64,000 bases of DNA from Solirubrobacterales bacterium. GTDB lineage: Bacteria; Actinomycetota; Thermoleophilia; Solirubrobacterales; Solirubrobacteraceae. The number at the start of each line of letters is the position of its first letter. Within the stretch, counting starts at the first letter, position 1. The stretch is from assembly GCA_025963965.1 (NCBI GenBank), contig JAOPZS010000136.1:1-64000 (forward strand). Reading direction: 5' to 3'. This document shows, piece by piece, positions 25,561-33,519 of this stretch. The translations under genes were made by a program, and so were the position numbers. The notes below the pieces were generated by a model. The model was not told the DNA's origin. It was given only the letters and a program-made list of their open reading frames with translations, and ran no database searches.

Positions 25561-27645
25561 ATGCACCCCGCAGCGGATCGTATTCGCAACGTCGCTCTCG
25601 TTGGTCATCGAGGGTCGGGGAAGACCTCGCTGCATGAGGCTCTCCTGTTCGAGGCGGGGGCGATCAATCGCCTCGGTTCGGTCCCCGACCAGAGCACGGC
25701 GTCGGACTCAGATCCGGACGAGCAGGCCCGTCAGATGTCGATCTCGGCGACGCTCAGCTCGCTGAGGTGGCAGGACCGCAAGATCAACCTCCTCGACACG
25801 CCCGGCGAGCCCAGCTTCGTGGCCGACGCGCTCGGTGCTCTGCGAGTGTGCGAGTCGGCGGTGTTCGTCGTCAACGCCGTGATGGGCGTCGAGGTCACGA
25901 CGACGCGCCTGTGGGCACGCGCCGCCGAGCTGGACATCGCGCGCATGCTGTTCGTGAACATGCTCGACCGCGAGCGCGCCGACTTCTTTCGCACGCTCGA
26001 GCAGCTCAAGCGCGCCTTCGGCCAGCACGTCGTGGCGACCGAGATCCCGATCGGCTCAGAGCACGAGATCGAAGGCGTGATCGACCTGGTCGACATGGCG
26101 GCGTTCCGTCAGGACTCAGCGCAGCGCTCAGGCTGGAGCGAGATCGAGATCCCCGAGAGCTCCGCGGCGCTCGCGCAGGAGTACCGCGAGAAGCTGATGG
26201 ACGAGGTCTGCGAAGTGTCCGATGCGCTGATGGAGCGCTACCTGGACGGTGGCGAGATCTCCCATGGGGAGATCGTCGACGCGCTCAAGGAGGGCACCAA
26301 CCACGGCAAGATCTTCCCGGTGGTTTGCGGCGTGGCCACGGCCAATCTCGGCACGACGCGCCTGCTCGACGCGATCGTCGAGGACCTCCCCTCGCCGGTC
26401 AAGCACGGCTCGCTGCAGGTGGGCGAGGTCGAGCTGACGGCCAGCGAGGACGAGCCGCTGTTCGCGTACGTCTTCAAGACGCGCGCCGACCCGTTCGCGG
26501 GGCGCATCAACCTGATGCGGATCTACCAGGGGGTCATGAGCGCGGACAGCCAGGCGCTCAACACGCGCGCGCACGTCAAGGAGCGGATCGGCCAGCTGCT
26601 CGTCTCATCGGGCAAGGACGTCGAGCACGTCGAGGAGTTCGGGCCGGGCGACCTCGGCGCCGTAGCGAAGCTCAAGGAGACGCGCGCCGGCGATTGGCTG
26701 GCGGCACGGGACGAGCCGATCGAGATGCCGCGACTGAAGCTGCCGGCGCCGGTCATGGCGTTCGCCGTCGAGCCACGCAGCCGTGGTGATGAGGAGAAGG
26801 TGCTCTCGTCGCTGCGCCGCCTGCAGGAGGAGGACCCGACGATCGACCTGCACCGCGACCAGCAGACGGGCGAGCAGATCGTTGCGGGTCTCTCGCAGGT
26901 GCACGTCGAAGTGATCGTCGACAGGCTGCGCGACCGCTTCGGCGTCGAGGTGACGCTGAAGCCGCCGCGAGTCCCCTACCGCGAGACGATCCGGGCGAGC
27001 GCGAGCGGGCACGGGCGCCACAAGAAGCAGTCAGGAGGGCGGGGCCAGTTCGGTGACTGCCAGATCGAGATCGAGCCGCTGACGCTCGACGGCGAGCAGC
27101 CGGACGGCTACGAGTTCGTCAACGCCATCAAGGGCGGCGTGATCCCCAGCTCGTTCATTCCGGCCGTCGAGAAGGGCGTGCGCGAAGCGATGGAAGCGGG
27201 CGTGCTGGCGGGATATCCCGTCCAGGGCGTGCGCGTGCGGCTGCACGACGGGGCGTTCCATTCGGTCGACTCGTCGGAGATCGCCTTCAAGCTGGCCGGC
27301 ATCCAGGCGATGAGGCAGGCCCTGGCCGACGCCTCGCCGGTCCTGCTCGAGCCGATCATGACGGTTACGCTGTCCGTTCCGGACGCGCATGTCGGGGACG
27401 TGATCGGCGACCTGAACAGCCGCCGCGGACGTCCGCAGGGGATGGAGCCGAACGGCGCGATGACCGAGATCAAGGCCGAGGTGCCGATGTCGGAGATGCT
27501 CGCCTACGCGCCGGATCTGCGCTCGATCACCCAGGGTCAGGGCGATTACACGTTGGAGTTCGTGCGCTACGAGGAAGTGCCCGGGCATCTCGCTCAGCGC
27601 GTCGTCGCCGAGTCGGGATCCGAGCGCGAGACCGCACACGCCTAG
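25561..27645 (+). CDS. Elongation factor G-like GTPase with altered G motifs
   Basis: A 694-residue EF-G homologue with all five EF-G domains in order, for example domain IV KKQSGGRGQFGDCQIEIEPL and C-terminal MSEMLAYAPDLRSITQGQGDYTLEF. G1 is GHRGSGKTS, but G3 is DTPGEPSF (the catalytic His of DTPGHVDF is Glu) and G4 is VNMLDR (Lys of NKMD is Met). This resembles the FusA2-type paralogues of actinobacteria rather than the main translocase. Strong Shine-Dalgarno (AGGAAGGAG) 7 bases before the ATG; TATGGT at 25529-25534 is a likely -10. Confidence 0.9.
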   Translation: MHPAADRIRNVALVGHRGSGKTSLHEALLFEAGAINRLGSVPDQSTASDSDPDEQARQMSISATLSSLRWQDRKINLLDTPGEPSFVADALGALRVCESAVFVVNAVMGVEVTTTRLWARAAELDIARMLFVNMLDRERADFFRTLEQLKRAFGQHVVATEIPIGSEHEIEGVIDLVDMAAFRQDSAQRSGWSEIEIPESSAALAQEYREKLMDEVCEVSDALMERYLDGGEISHGEIVDALKEGTNHGKIFPVVCGVATANLGTTRLLDAIVEDLPSPVKHGSLQVGEVELTASEDEPLFAYVFKTRADPFAGRINLMRIYQGVMSADSQALNTRAHVKERIGQLLVSSGKDVEHVEEFGPGDLGAVAKLKETRAGDWLAARDEPIEMPRLKLPAPVMAFAVEPRSRGDEEKVLSSLRRLQEEDPTIDLHRDQQTGEQIVAGLSQVHVEVIVDRLRDRFGVEVTLKPPRVPYRETIRASASGHGRHKKQSGGRGQFGDCQIEIEPLTLDGEQPDGYEFVNAIKGGVIPSSFIPAVEKGVREAMEAGVLAGYPVQGVRVRLHDGAFHSVDSSEIAFKLAGIQAMRQALADASPVLLEPIMTVTLSVPDAHVGDVIGDLNSRRGRPQGMEPNGAMTEIKAEVPMSEMLAYAPDLRSITQGQGDYTLEFVRYEEVPGHLAQRVVAESGSERETAHA

Positions 27646-27654
27646 GCGGCTCCG

Positions 27655-27699
27655 GGCCGTCTCCTGCACGCCGTGTGCCAGGGCGTGCAGGGGACGGCC
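27655..27699 (+). terminator. 18-bp hairpin after the EF-G-like gene
   Basis: GGCCGTCTCCTGCACGCC (27655-27672) pairs with 27682-27699 around a 9-base loop, with a single G-U pair. It starts 10 bases after the stop codon. No T-run follows. Confidence 0.65.
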
Positions 27700-27782
27700 A
27701 CTCCGCCGCACCGAACTGTCGCCAGTCCGCGCGGTCGGGGCACTGGCCGTGCCTGCGTTTGCGCCGGAGCGGGTGCGCCAGC

Positions 27783-27788
27783 TACCCT
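27783..27788 (+). promoter_or_regulatory. -10 hexamer TACCCT for the zinc-ribbon hypothetical gene
   Basis: TACCCT ends 8 bases before ATG 27797, leaderless-type spacing. Confidence 0.45.
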
Positions 27789-27796
27789 GACTGGCC

Positions 27797-28501
27797 ATGA
27801 CGACCCGCTCGATCGTGACGTCGCACCCCGATGTTGCCTGCGATGTCTGCGCCCGGCGCCTGCTGCGTGGCGAGCAACCGGACTACTTCATCGCCGACGG
27901 CCGCCGGCGCCTGGTGTGCGAGCTCTGCGCGCCGCGTGCCACCCACGAGGGCTGGCTGCGCGAGGCGGAGGCGGCCGCCGACGTGTCGCTGCCGCCGAGC
28001 CGCCCGCGGCGTGGACGCAGCCTGTTCGACCGCCTGATCCAGGTCGCAAAGCAGCCCACTGCCTCGCCCGAGCGCCCGCCGCGGGACCGCGGCGCACGGC
28101 GCGCGACGCCCTATGACCTGTTCGGCGGGTCCGTCGCAGCCGCCGAGCCGGACGGCGCTGATGAAGCCGCGGCCGAGCAGGAGCCGGCGATGCCGCCGAC
28201 GTACCTGGAGCTTGCGGTGGTCGCGTTCAATGCCAGCGAGTATCCCCGCCGCGTCGCTGGCGTGGCGCGTTCGCTGGGCGAGCCAGTCGTGAGCGTGCGT
28301 TCGGCTGAGCACCTCGAGAGCGTTGTGCGGATCGTGGTCGCGTGGGAGCTGAGCTGGTACCGCTACGAGGTCGATGTCGGCGAAGAGCCGATGGTCGCCG
28401 AGGCCGCCGGCCAGGGCACCGAGATATCCGAACTCGGGCGCGATGAGCGCGAGGGCAACGCGCTCGCCACGCCTGAGGGCGCGATCGTCCTCGCGCAATA
28501 G
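27797..28501 (+). CDS. Hypothetical protein with N-terminal zinc-ribbon-like cysteines
   Basis: 234 residues, not recognised. CDVC near residue 17 and CELC near 43 form a four-cysteine metal-binding knuckle. A basic, Pro/Arg-rich linker and an acidic Ala/Glu stretch follow, then a folded C-terminal domain (TYLELAVVAFNASEYPRRVAGVARSLGEPVVSVR ... VVRIVVAWELSWYRYEVDVGE). No membrane segment. It may bind nucleic acid or act as an adaptor; the sequence does not decide this. Confidence 0.7.
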   Translation: MTTRSIVTSHPDVACDVCARRLLRGEQPDYFIADGRRRLVCELCAPRATHEGWLREAEAAADVSLPPSRPRRGRSLFDRLIQVAKQPTASPERPPRDRGARRATPYDLFGGSVAAAEPDGADEAAAEQEPAMPPTYLELAVVAFNASEYPRRVAGVARSLGEPVVSVRSAEHLESVVRIVVAWELSWYRYEVDVGEEPMVAEAAGQGTEISELGRDEREGNALATPEGAIVLAQ

Positions 28502-28513
28502 GGGATTCGTCCC

Positions 28514-28541
28514 TTGCTTCTGGGGGCGCGACGAGTAAGAT
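28514..28541 (+). promoter_or_regulatory. Promoter TTGCTT-16-TAAGAT before the 77-residue gene
   Basis: TTGCTT (28514-28519) and TAAGAT (28536-28541) have 16-base spacing; the start codon is 10 bases further on. This is one of the few promoters here with a recognisable -35. Confidence 0.5.
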
Positions 28542-28551
28542 CGTTGCACTG

Positions 28552-28785
28552 ATGATCTACTGCGTCGTACCCAAGCCGCTTACCGACACGCTTTATCCGA
28601 AGCTCGTCGAGCACTACCGCGACGACCAGAACGTGACCGTGATCGTCGAGCGCCGCGAGTTCGACCGTCGCGCCCGCAGCGGCCGCAGCAGCGCATCTGC
28701 AGAGGGCTCTCAACGTCGTGTCGTGCGCGACCGCCGCCGTGCCCGCGTGGCCGGCGACACGCTGCCGCTCGCCAAGGCCCTCTAG
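28552..28785 (+). CDS. Small basic hypothetical protein, 77 residues
   Basis: Not recognised. The N-terminal half (IYCVVPKPLTDTLYPKLVEHYRDDQNVTVIVERREFDRR) reads as a small folded domain and the C-terminal half is Arg/Ser-rich. A good promoter and spacing support expression. It could be a nucleic-acid-binding protein given its charge, but no motif shows this. The RNase HI-like gene follows 29 bases later. Confidence 0.65.
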   Translation: MIYCVVPKPLTDTLYPKLVEHYRDDQNVTVIVERREFDRRARSGRSSASAEGSQRRVVRDRRRARVAGDTLPLAKAL

Positions 28786-28814
28786 CCCCCGCCGCTTCGC
28801 GGCCTGACGCCAGC

Positions 28815-29216
28815 GTGAAGGTGATCGTGCACGTCGATGGCGGCGCCCGCGGCAACCCCGGCCCGGCCGCGGCCGCAAGCGTGATCTCCTCGCCCGACGG
28901 CGAGACGCTCGCCGAGCACGCCGAGCTGCTTGGACGAGCGACCAACAACGTCGCCGAGTACCGCGCACTGCTGCTCGGCCTGGCCAAGGCCTCCGAGCTC
29001 GGCGCCGACGAGGTCGAGGTGATCGGCGACTCCGAGCTGATCGCCAAGCAGGTCCAGGGCCGCTACAAGGTCAAGCACGAGGCGATGAAGCCGCTCTACC
29101 TGGAGGCGATGAAGGCGCTGCGGGCTTTCCGGTCATGGTCGATCCGAACCGTCCCAAGGGCGCAGAACAAGAGGGCTGACGCCCTCGTCAACGAAGCGCT
29201 GGACAACGCGCGCTAG
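28815..29216 (+). CDS. RNase HI-family protein
   Basis: A 133-residue RNase HI fold with the DEDD carboxylates in VHVDGGARGNPGPAAAA (Asp), NNVAEYRALLLGL (Glu), VIGDSELIAKQVQG (Asp) and NKRADALVNEAL (Asp). This is the compact type found alone or fused to phosphatase domains in actinobacteria. It hydrolyses RNA in RNA-DNA hybrids, complementing RNase HII at 15743. GTG start; convergent with lytR across a repeat-rich intergenic region. Confidence 0.9.
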   Translation: MKVIVHVDGGARGNPGPAAAASVISSPDGETLAEHAELLGRATNNVAEYRALLLGLAKASELGADEVEVIGDSELIAKQVQGRYKVKHEAMKPLYLEAMKALRAFRSWSIRTVPRAQNKRADALVNEALDNAR

Positions 29217-29266
29217 CGCCCCCGGGCGGTCGCCTGACGCCGCGGCAGGTCGCTCCCCTGATCCCA

Positions 29267-29392
29267 CGTATAACCATGGCGCACGCCATCGAGCCCTGAG
29301 TTGCCGTACGCAACCGCGTATGACCATGGCGCACACCGTCGAGCCGGAGTTGCCGTACGCAACCGCGTATAACCATGGCGCACACCGTCGAG
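29267..29392. repeat. Three tandem ~50-bp palindromic repeats
   Basis: Copies begin at 29267, 29317 and 29366 (the third is cut after about 27 bases). Each full unit starts CGTATAACCATGGCGCAC, contains CCATGG, continues through a CGAGC segment and ends with GTTGCCGTACGCAAC, a near-palindrome centred on CGTACG. Copies differ at few positions. They lie between convergent genes and encode no convincing protein. Confidence 0.8.
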
Positions 29393-29434
29393 CGAGTCCC
29401 CGCTCCGGGGCCGCCCTCCTAATCGGTAAGCGCA

Positions 29435-29486
29435 GGTCGGGCCCTTTTGTCGACCGTGCGCGCACCGGCGACAAAAGGGCCCGACC
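29435..29486. terminator. 18-bp perfect hairpin between convergent genes
   Basis: GGTCGGGCCCTTTTGTCG (29435-29452) pairs perfectly with 29469-29486 around a 16-base loop that itself contains the palindrome GTGCGCGCAC. It lies 10 bases beyond the lytR stop and can act in both orientations. Confidence 0.7.
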
Positions 29487-29495
29487 GGAGCGTAG

Positions 29496-31070
29496 TTACT
29501 TCAGTTTCTGCGCAGATTTGGCGATCGCCAGCATCTGCGAGTTCGACAGATCCTCGAGCAGCGTGTTCGTGACCCAGTAGAGGGCTCCGCCGGACTTCCA
29601 GCCGAGCACGTGGATGTGAGACCCATCGTCGACCAGCAGGTAGGAGCGGCCGCCGATCGTCTGACGCCGGGCGTTGGCGAACAGCGGCGGGTTGGTCCAG
29701 TCGGAGCCCTGGAAGTCGTAGTAGCCGCCGAGCGTGTTCTGCCGGAACACGACGACGTAGGCGTGGCGCAGCTGGTTCTGCTGGTTTCGCAGGTAGTACG
29801 GACGGACCGTTTCCTGCGAGGAGACCGCCGTCTGCAGGGTGGGGTAGAGGACCTTCATCGGAACCTTCAGGGCTGCTTTGACGGCTTCGCTCTCGCCGGT
29901 CGTCGCGATCAGGCCGAGAGCGGCCGACGAGGCGGTCGAGCCCGACGAGCTGCCGTGACGCTTGGATGAGTGCCGCGGCGGTCCGGAGGAGCGCACCTTG
30001 ACCGTCTGACGGCCATGCAGGAAGTCGTTGAGAGTCGCTTTCTCGAGTTCCGGCGTGGACGTCACGAACGAGCCGCCGCCGAACTGGGCGTTCACGTTCG
30101 CTGTCCGGAATTTGACCTGCCGAAGCGGCTTGGTCTGCGAGAAGGCGATCAGCGTCGAGAGCAGTTTGAGGGTGTCGAAGGAGGCCTTGAAGTTCGTCTT
30201 GATCGCCTTGCCCACCGCTTTGGCGACCTGGTGCACCTTGCCCAGGACGTCTTCCGGTGAGACCTGCTCGCGCAGCGCGCGCATGAAGTCCTGCTGGCGG
30301 GCGACGCGCACGAAGTCGGAGTCGTAATGCCGGAAGCGCACGTATGAGAGCGCGCTGTTGTAGCAGAGCCTCTGGTAGCCGGGTTGCAGGTTGATCGACG
30401 AGAAGTTTTCGCCGAGCGCGCCGCCGCCGAGGTAGCGATGGTCGACGTTCACGTAGGCGCAGCCGAGGGTGTCGACGACTTTGATGAAGCCCGCGAAGTT
30501 GACGTCGATGATGCCGTTGAGATGTCCCTTCAGTTCAGGGAACACTTCGCGCTCGATCGTTTCCGCAGCCAGGACGGTTCCTCCGCCTTTCAGCTTGCTG
30601 CCGATCGTGTAGGCGGCGTTGATCTTTTCGTTGGTGTAGAGCTGGCCCTGCGGTGTGCGGATGTTGACCATCAGATCGCGCGGTATCGACATCACCGAGG
30701 TCTGTCCCTGTTCGGGGTCGAAGCGCACGAGCAGGATCGTGTCGCTGTGCGGGGTCGCGTTGCGTTCTTCTGAGTTTTTCGATCCCGACCGGCGGTCGGA
30801 GCCGAGCACGAGGAAGTTCTCCGGTTTGCCTTCGTAGCCCTTGGACAACAGGTTCGGCGGGATTTCCTTGATGCGGCTCAATTCAGGGAACACTTCTTTG
30901 GCGATTCCTTCGCCTTCCGTGAGCACGAACGTTGCGGTGGCCCCACCGCTGAGCGCGACGATCACCAGGCCTGCGAGCGCGAAGCGGAACCACATGCCGC
31001 GCCACAGCGCCGGCGGGCGTTCCTGGTCCATGGGGTGGGCTGGTGCGCTCATGCCGGTACGAGTGAGCAT
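29496..31070 (-). CDS. LytR-CpsA-Psr family cell-wall ligase with LytR_C domain
   Basis: A 524-residue protein. A short cytoplasmic N-terminus and one membrane helix (about 28-48) are followed by an LCP domain with FLVLGSDRRSG, HSDTILLVRFD, MSIPRDLMVNI and the arginine-rich YVRFRHYDSDFVRVARQQDF. A Ser-rich linker leads to a C-terminal LytR_C-like domain (VLYPTLQ ... HIHVLGWKSGGALYWVTNTL). LCP enzymes attach glycopolymers to peptidoglycan. The ATG at 31070 has a GGGGGG stretch just upstream; ATG 31052 is an alternative. By eye the gene is less GC-rich than its neighbours. Confidence 0.9.
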   Translation of the reverse strand: MLTRTGMSAPAHPMDQERPPALWRGMWFRFALAGLVIVALSGGATATFVLTEGEGIAKEVFPELSRIKEIPPNLLSKGYEGKPENFLVLGSDRRSGSKNSEERNATPHSDTILLVRFDPEQGQTSVMSIPRDLMVNIRTPQGQLYTNEKINAAYTIGSKLKGGGTVLAAETIEREVFPELKGHLNGIIDVNFAGFIKVVDTLGCAYVNVDHRYLGGGALGENFSSINLQPGYQRLCYNSALSYVRFRHYDSDFVRVARQQDFMRALREQVSPEDVLGKVHQVAKAVGKAIKTNFKASFDTLKLLSTLIAFSQTKPLRQVKFRTANVNAQFGGGSFVTSTPELEKATLNDFLHGRQTVKVRSSGPPRHSSKRHGSSSGSTASSAALGLIATTGESEAVKAALKVPMKVLYPTLQTAVSSQETVRPYYLRNQQNQLRHAYVVVFRQNTLGGYYDFQGSDWTNPPLFANARRQTIGGRSYLLVDDGSHIHVLGWKSGGALYWVTNTLLEDLSNSQMLAIAKSAQKLK

Positions 31071-31098
31071 CGCCCCCCGACGACGCTTTCCGCCCAGC

Positions 31099-31145
31099 AG
31101 ACTAGCGGCCGGTGCGGAGCACAGCGCCGGAACGGTGGCTAGGCT
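31099..31145. promoter_or_regulatory. Divergent promoters of lytR and ftsW/rodA
   Basis: Minus strand TAGTCT (31099-31104) lies 28 bases before the LCP start. Plus strand TAGGCT (31140-31145) lies 7 bases before GTG 31153 in leaderless geometry. Confidence 0.45.
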
Positions 31146-31152
31146 CGCTGTG

Positions 31153-32541
31153 GTGTTCAGCGCCCGTAACCGCGAGCTGCTGGGCCTGCTGCCGTCCGCT
31201 GTGCTCGTGACGGCCGGGTTCACGGCGATCTTCATCCAGTCCGAAAACAGCACGCCGAGGGCGTCGACCAACCTGACGCTCAACCATGCCTCGAGCGTCT
31301 CGCTGAGCTACGGGCTGCTGTTCCTGGCGCTGTGCCTGGCCGCGCACCTCGTGATCCGCTTCTCGCTGCCGAACGCCGACCCGTACCTGTTCCCGCTCGT
31401 CGCCGTGCTCTCCAGCGTCGGGATCGTGATGGTCTACAGGATCAACCCCACGCTCGCTCGTCAGCAGGCCCAATGGATGGTGATCGGGCTGATCCTGTTC
31501 GCCGCGACGATCTTCGCGCTGCGCAGGAACGGCGTCGGGATCCTCGAGCGATACCGGTACACGATCGCCGCGGTCGGAATCTTCGCGACCTTCCTGCCGC
31601 GGCTGCCAGGGATCGGCCAGCAGGTCAACGGCGCCTATCTGAACATTCACATCGGCAGCATCGCCTTCCAGCCAGCCGAGTTCGGCAAGGTCGCGATCGT
31701 GATCTTCCTCGCCAGCTACCTGCGCGACAACCGCCAGGTGCTGGTCACGGCCGGACGCCGCGTGCTCGGCTTGACGATCCCGCCGATGAAGCAGTTCGGG
31801 CCGATGCTGATCGTGTGGGGCGCGGCGATGGGGACGCTGCTGATAACCCGCGAGCTCGGTACGTCGCTGATGTTCTTCGGTGCCTTCCTGGCGCTGCTGT
31901 ACGTCGCCACGGGTCGCTTCTCGTTCCCGTTCCTCGGGCTCCTCCTGTTCGCGATCGGCGTCTGGTACGTCACGGGGCACGTGAGCCATGTCCAGGCCCG
32001 CGTGCAGGCGTGGGAACACCCGTTCAACGAAACGCTCTACAACCGCTCGGTCGGCGGCAGCTATCAGCTCGCCCAGTCGCTGTTCGCACAGGCCGACGGC
32101 GGCTTTCTGGGGACGGGCTTCGACCGCTCGCTGCTGCAGTACCCCGTCGAAATCGCCCCTCACCACATCGTGCACCGCTTCATCCTGCCCGTGCCGGAAA
32201 GCGACATGATCTACGCCGTGATCGTCAACGAGCTCGGGCTGCTCGGCGGCGCAGCGCTGCTGCTCGTGTTCCTGCTGCTCGTCGCGCGTGGCCTGAAGAC
32301 GGCTGTGCTCGCCCGCGACTCCTTCTCCAAGCTGCTCGCCACGGGCCTCTCGTTCATCATCGCCCTGCAGGTGTTCGTGATCGTCGGCGGCGTCACGCGT
32401 GTCATCCCGCTGACCGGCGTGACCCTGCCGTTCGTCGCCTACGGCGGCTCGTCGATCGTCATGAACTTCGTGCTCGTTGCGCTGCTGCTGGTCGTCTCCG
32501 ACCGCGCAAGACGCCCGCACCGCGCCGCCCCGCGCAGCTGA
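31153..32541 (+). CDS. FtsW/RodA/SpoVE (SEDS) family protein
   Basis: A 462-residue polytopic SEDS protein (about 10-12 membrane helices), a peptidoglycan glycan-chain polymerase. Family blocks are the long extracellular loop with NGAYLNIHIGSIAFQPAEFGKVA, GGFLGTGFDRSL, PESDMIYAVIVNELGLLGG and LTGVTLPFVAYGGSSIVMNF. GTG 31153 fits the leaderless rule; GTGs at 31135 and 31150 are alternatives. No penicillin-binding partner follows, so FtsW versus RodA cannot be settled here. It is divergent from the LCP enzyme, another wall enzyme. Confidence 0.92.
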   Translation: MFSARNRELLGLLPSAVLVTAGFTAIFIQSENSTPRASTNLTLNHASSVSLSYGLLFLALCLAAHLVIRFSLPNADPYLFPLVAVLSSVGIVMVYRINPTLARQQAQWMVIGLILFAATIFALRRNGVGILERYRYTIAAVGIFATFLPRLPGIGQQVNGAYLNIHIGSIAFQPAEFGKVAIVIFLASYLRDNRQVLVTAGRRVLGLTIPPMKQFGPMLIVWGAAMGTLLITRELGTSLMFFGAFLALLYVATGRFSFPFLGLLLFAIGVWYVTGHVSHVQARVQAWEHPFNETLYNRSVGGSYQLAQSLFAQADGGFLGTGFDRSLLQYPVEIAPHHIVHRFILPVPESDMIYAVIVNELGLLGGAALLLVFLLLVARGLKTAVLARDSFSKLLATGLSFIIALQVFVIVGGVTRVIPLTGVTLPFVAYGGSSIVMNFVLVALLLVVSDRARRPHRAAPRS

Positions 32542-32601
32542 GCGCAGGCCGTCTGTCGGCCGCAGGTGCGCCGTGGACGCCGTCGAACTCAACCGGCAGC
32601 C

Positions 32602-33519
32602 ATGCGAAGCTCGACCTCCACCGGCGACGTGCCGAGGATCTCGTTGCCGACCCCCGGGGGCCGGAACGCATACCGGGCGACCGTCCCGGGACGGGCGGGC
32701 ACCGAGGCAGGCTGGTCCTCGCGCTACTCGCCCGCGGGGCTGCACGGGCGGCCGTGGGTTGCGCGTCTGCGCCGCGCGCTCGAGCAGGAGAGCTTCGAGC
32801 TGCACTTCCAGCCGATCGTCTCGCTGCGCGATGGCCGCACCTCCCACTACGAGGCGCTGCTGAGACTCGCCGACGGGCCGGCCGGAGAGCTGACGCCGCC
32901 GGGCCTGTTCCTGCCGGCAGCCGAGCGCTATGGGCTGATCCGCGAGATCGACCGGATGGTGCTGGCGCGTGTCGCCAGGCTGCTCGGCCGCGACCCCTCG
33001 CTGGGGGAGACGACGATCGCGATGAACGTCTCCGCCCTGTCGGTCACCGACCCGGGAATGCTCGACTTCATCGCTGCGACGCTCGCGCGCCACGAGGTCG
33101 ACCCGCAGCGGCTCGCGATCGAGATCACCGAGACCGCCGCGATCTCCGACATGGACAGCGCCAAGGCGTTCTGCGCCGGCGTGCTGGAGCTCGGCTGCGC
33201 GCTCGCACTCGATGACTTCGGGGCCGGCTTCGGCTCCTTTCAGTACCTCAAGCAGCTTCCGTTCAGCCACCTGAAGATCGACGGCGACTTCATCCGCGAG
33301 CTGCCGACCTCGCGCACCGACCAGCTCGTCGTGCGGGCGCTCGCGAGGATCGTGCGCGGCATGGGCCGCGAGACGATCGCGGAGTTCGTGGGCGACGAGC
33401 CGACGATCGCGATGCTGCGCGCCTACGACGTCGATTACGCGCAGGGCTTCCAGCTCGGCGCACCGGGGCCGCTGCTGGGCGGACGTCCCGGCGCAGAGCG
33501 CCGGCGCAGCGTCGCCTAG
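32602..33519 (+). CDS. EAL-domain protein (c-di-GMP phosphodiesterase)
   Basis: A 305-residue cytoplasmic protein. A disordered N-terminus of about 55 residues precedes a complete EAL domain: YEALLRL, AMNVSALSV (Asn), AIEITETAA (Glu), LDDFGAGFGSFQYLKQLPFSHLKIDGDF (Asp-Asp and Lys) and IAEFVGDE (Glu). Metal- and substrate-binding residues appear intact, so hydrolysis of c-di-GMP is likely. The usual AEGVE motif reads AEFVGDE. ATG 32602 is chosen; GTG 32566 is upstream in frame. Its stop overlaps the convergent SDR stop. Confidence 0.88.
   Translation: MRSSTSTGDVPRISLPTPGGRNAYRATVPGRAGTEAGWSSRYSPAGLHGRPWVARLRRALEQESFELHFQPIVSLRDGRTSHYEALLRLADGPAGELTPPGLFLPAAERYGLIREIDRMVLARVARLLGRDPSLGETTIAMNVSALSVTDPGMLDFIAATLARHEVDPQRLAIEITETAAISDMDSAKAFCAGVLELGCALALDDFGAGFGSFQYLKQLPFSHLKIDGDFIRELPTSRTDQLVVRALARIVRGMGRETIAEFVGDEPTIAMLRAYDVDYAQGFQLGAPGPLLGGRPGAERRRSVA

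Noticed and set aside
29267-29392. Tandem repeats as a CRISPR array
   Set aside because: The units are contiguous with no unique spacers between them, there are fewer than three full copies, and no cas genes are present.
29320-29580. An 86-codon plus-strand frame through the repeats and hairpin
   Set aside because: It is made of repeat-derived sequence and the antisense of lytR, with no promoter or ribosome site of its own.
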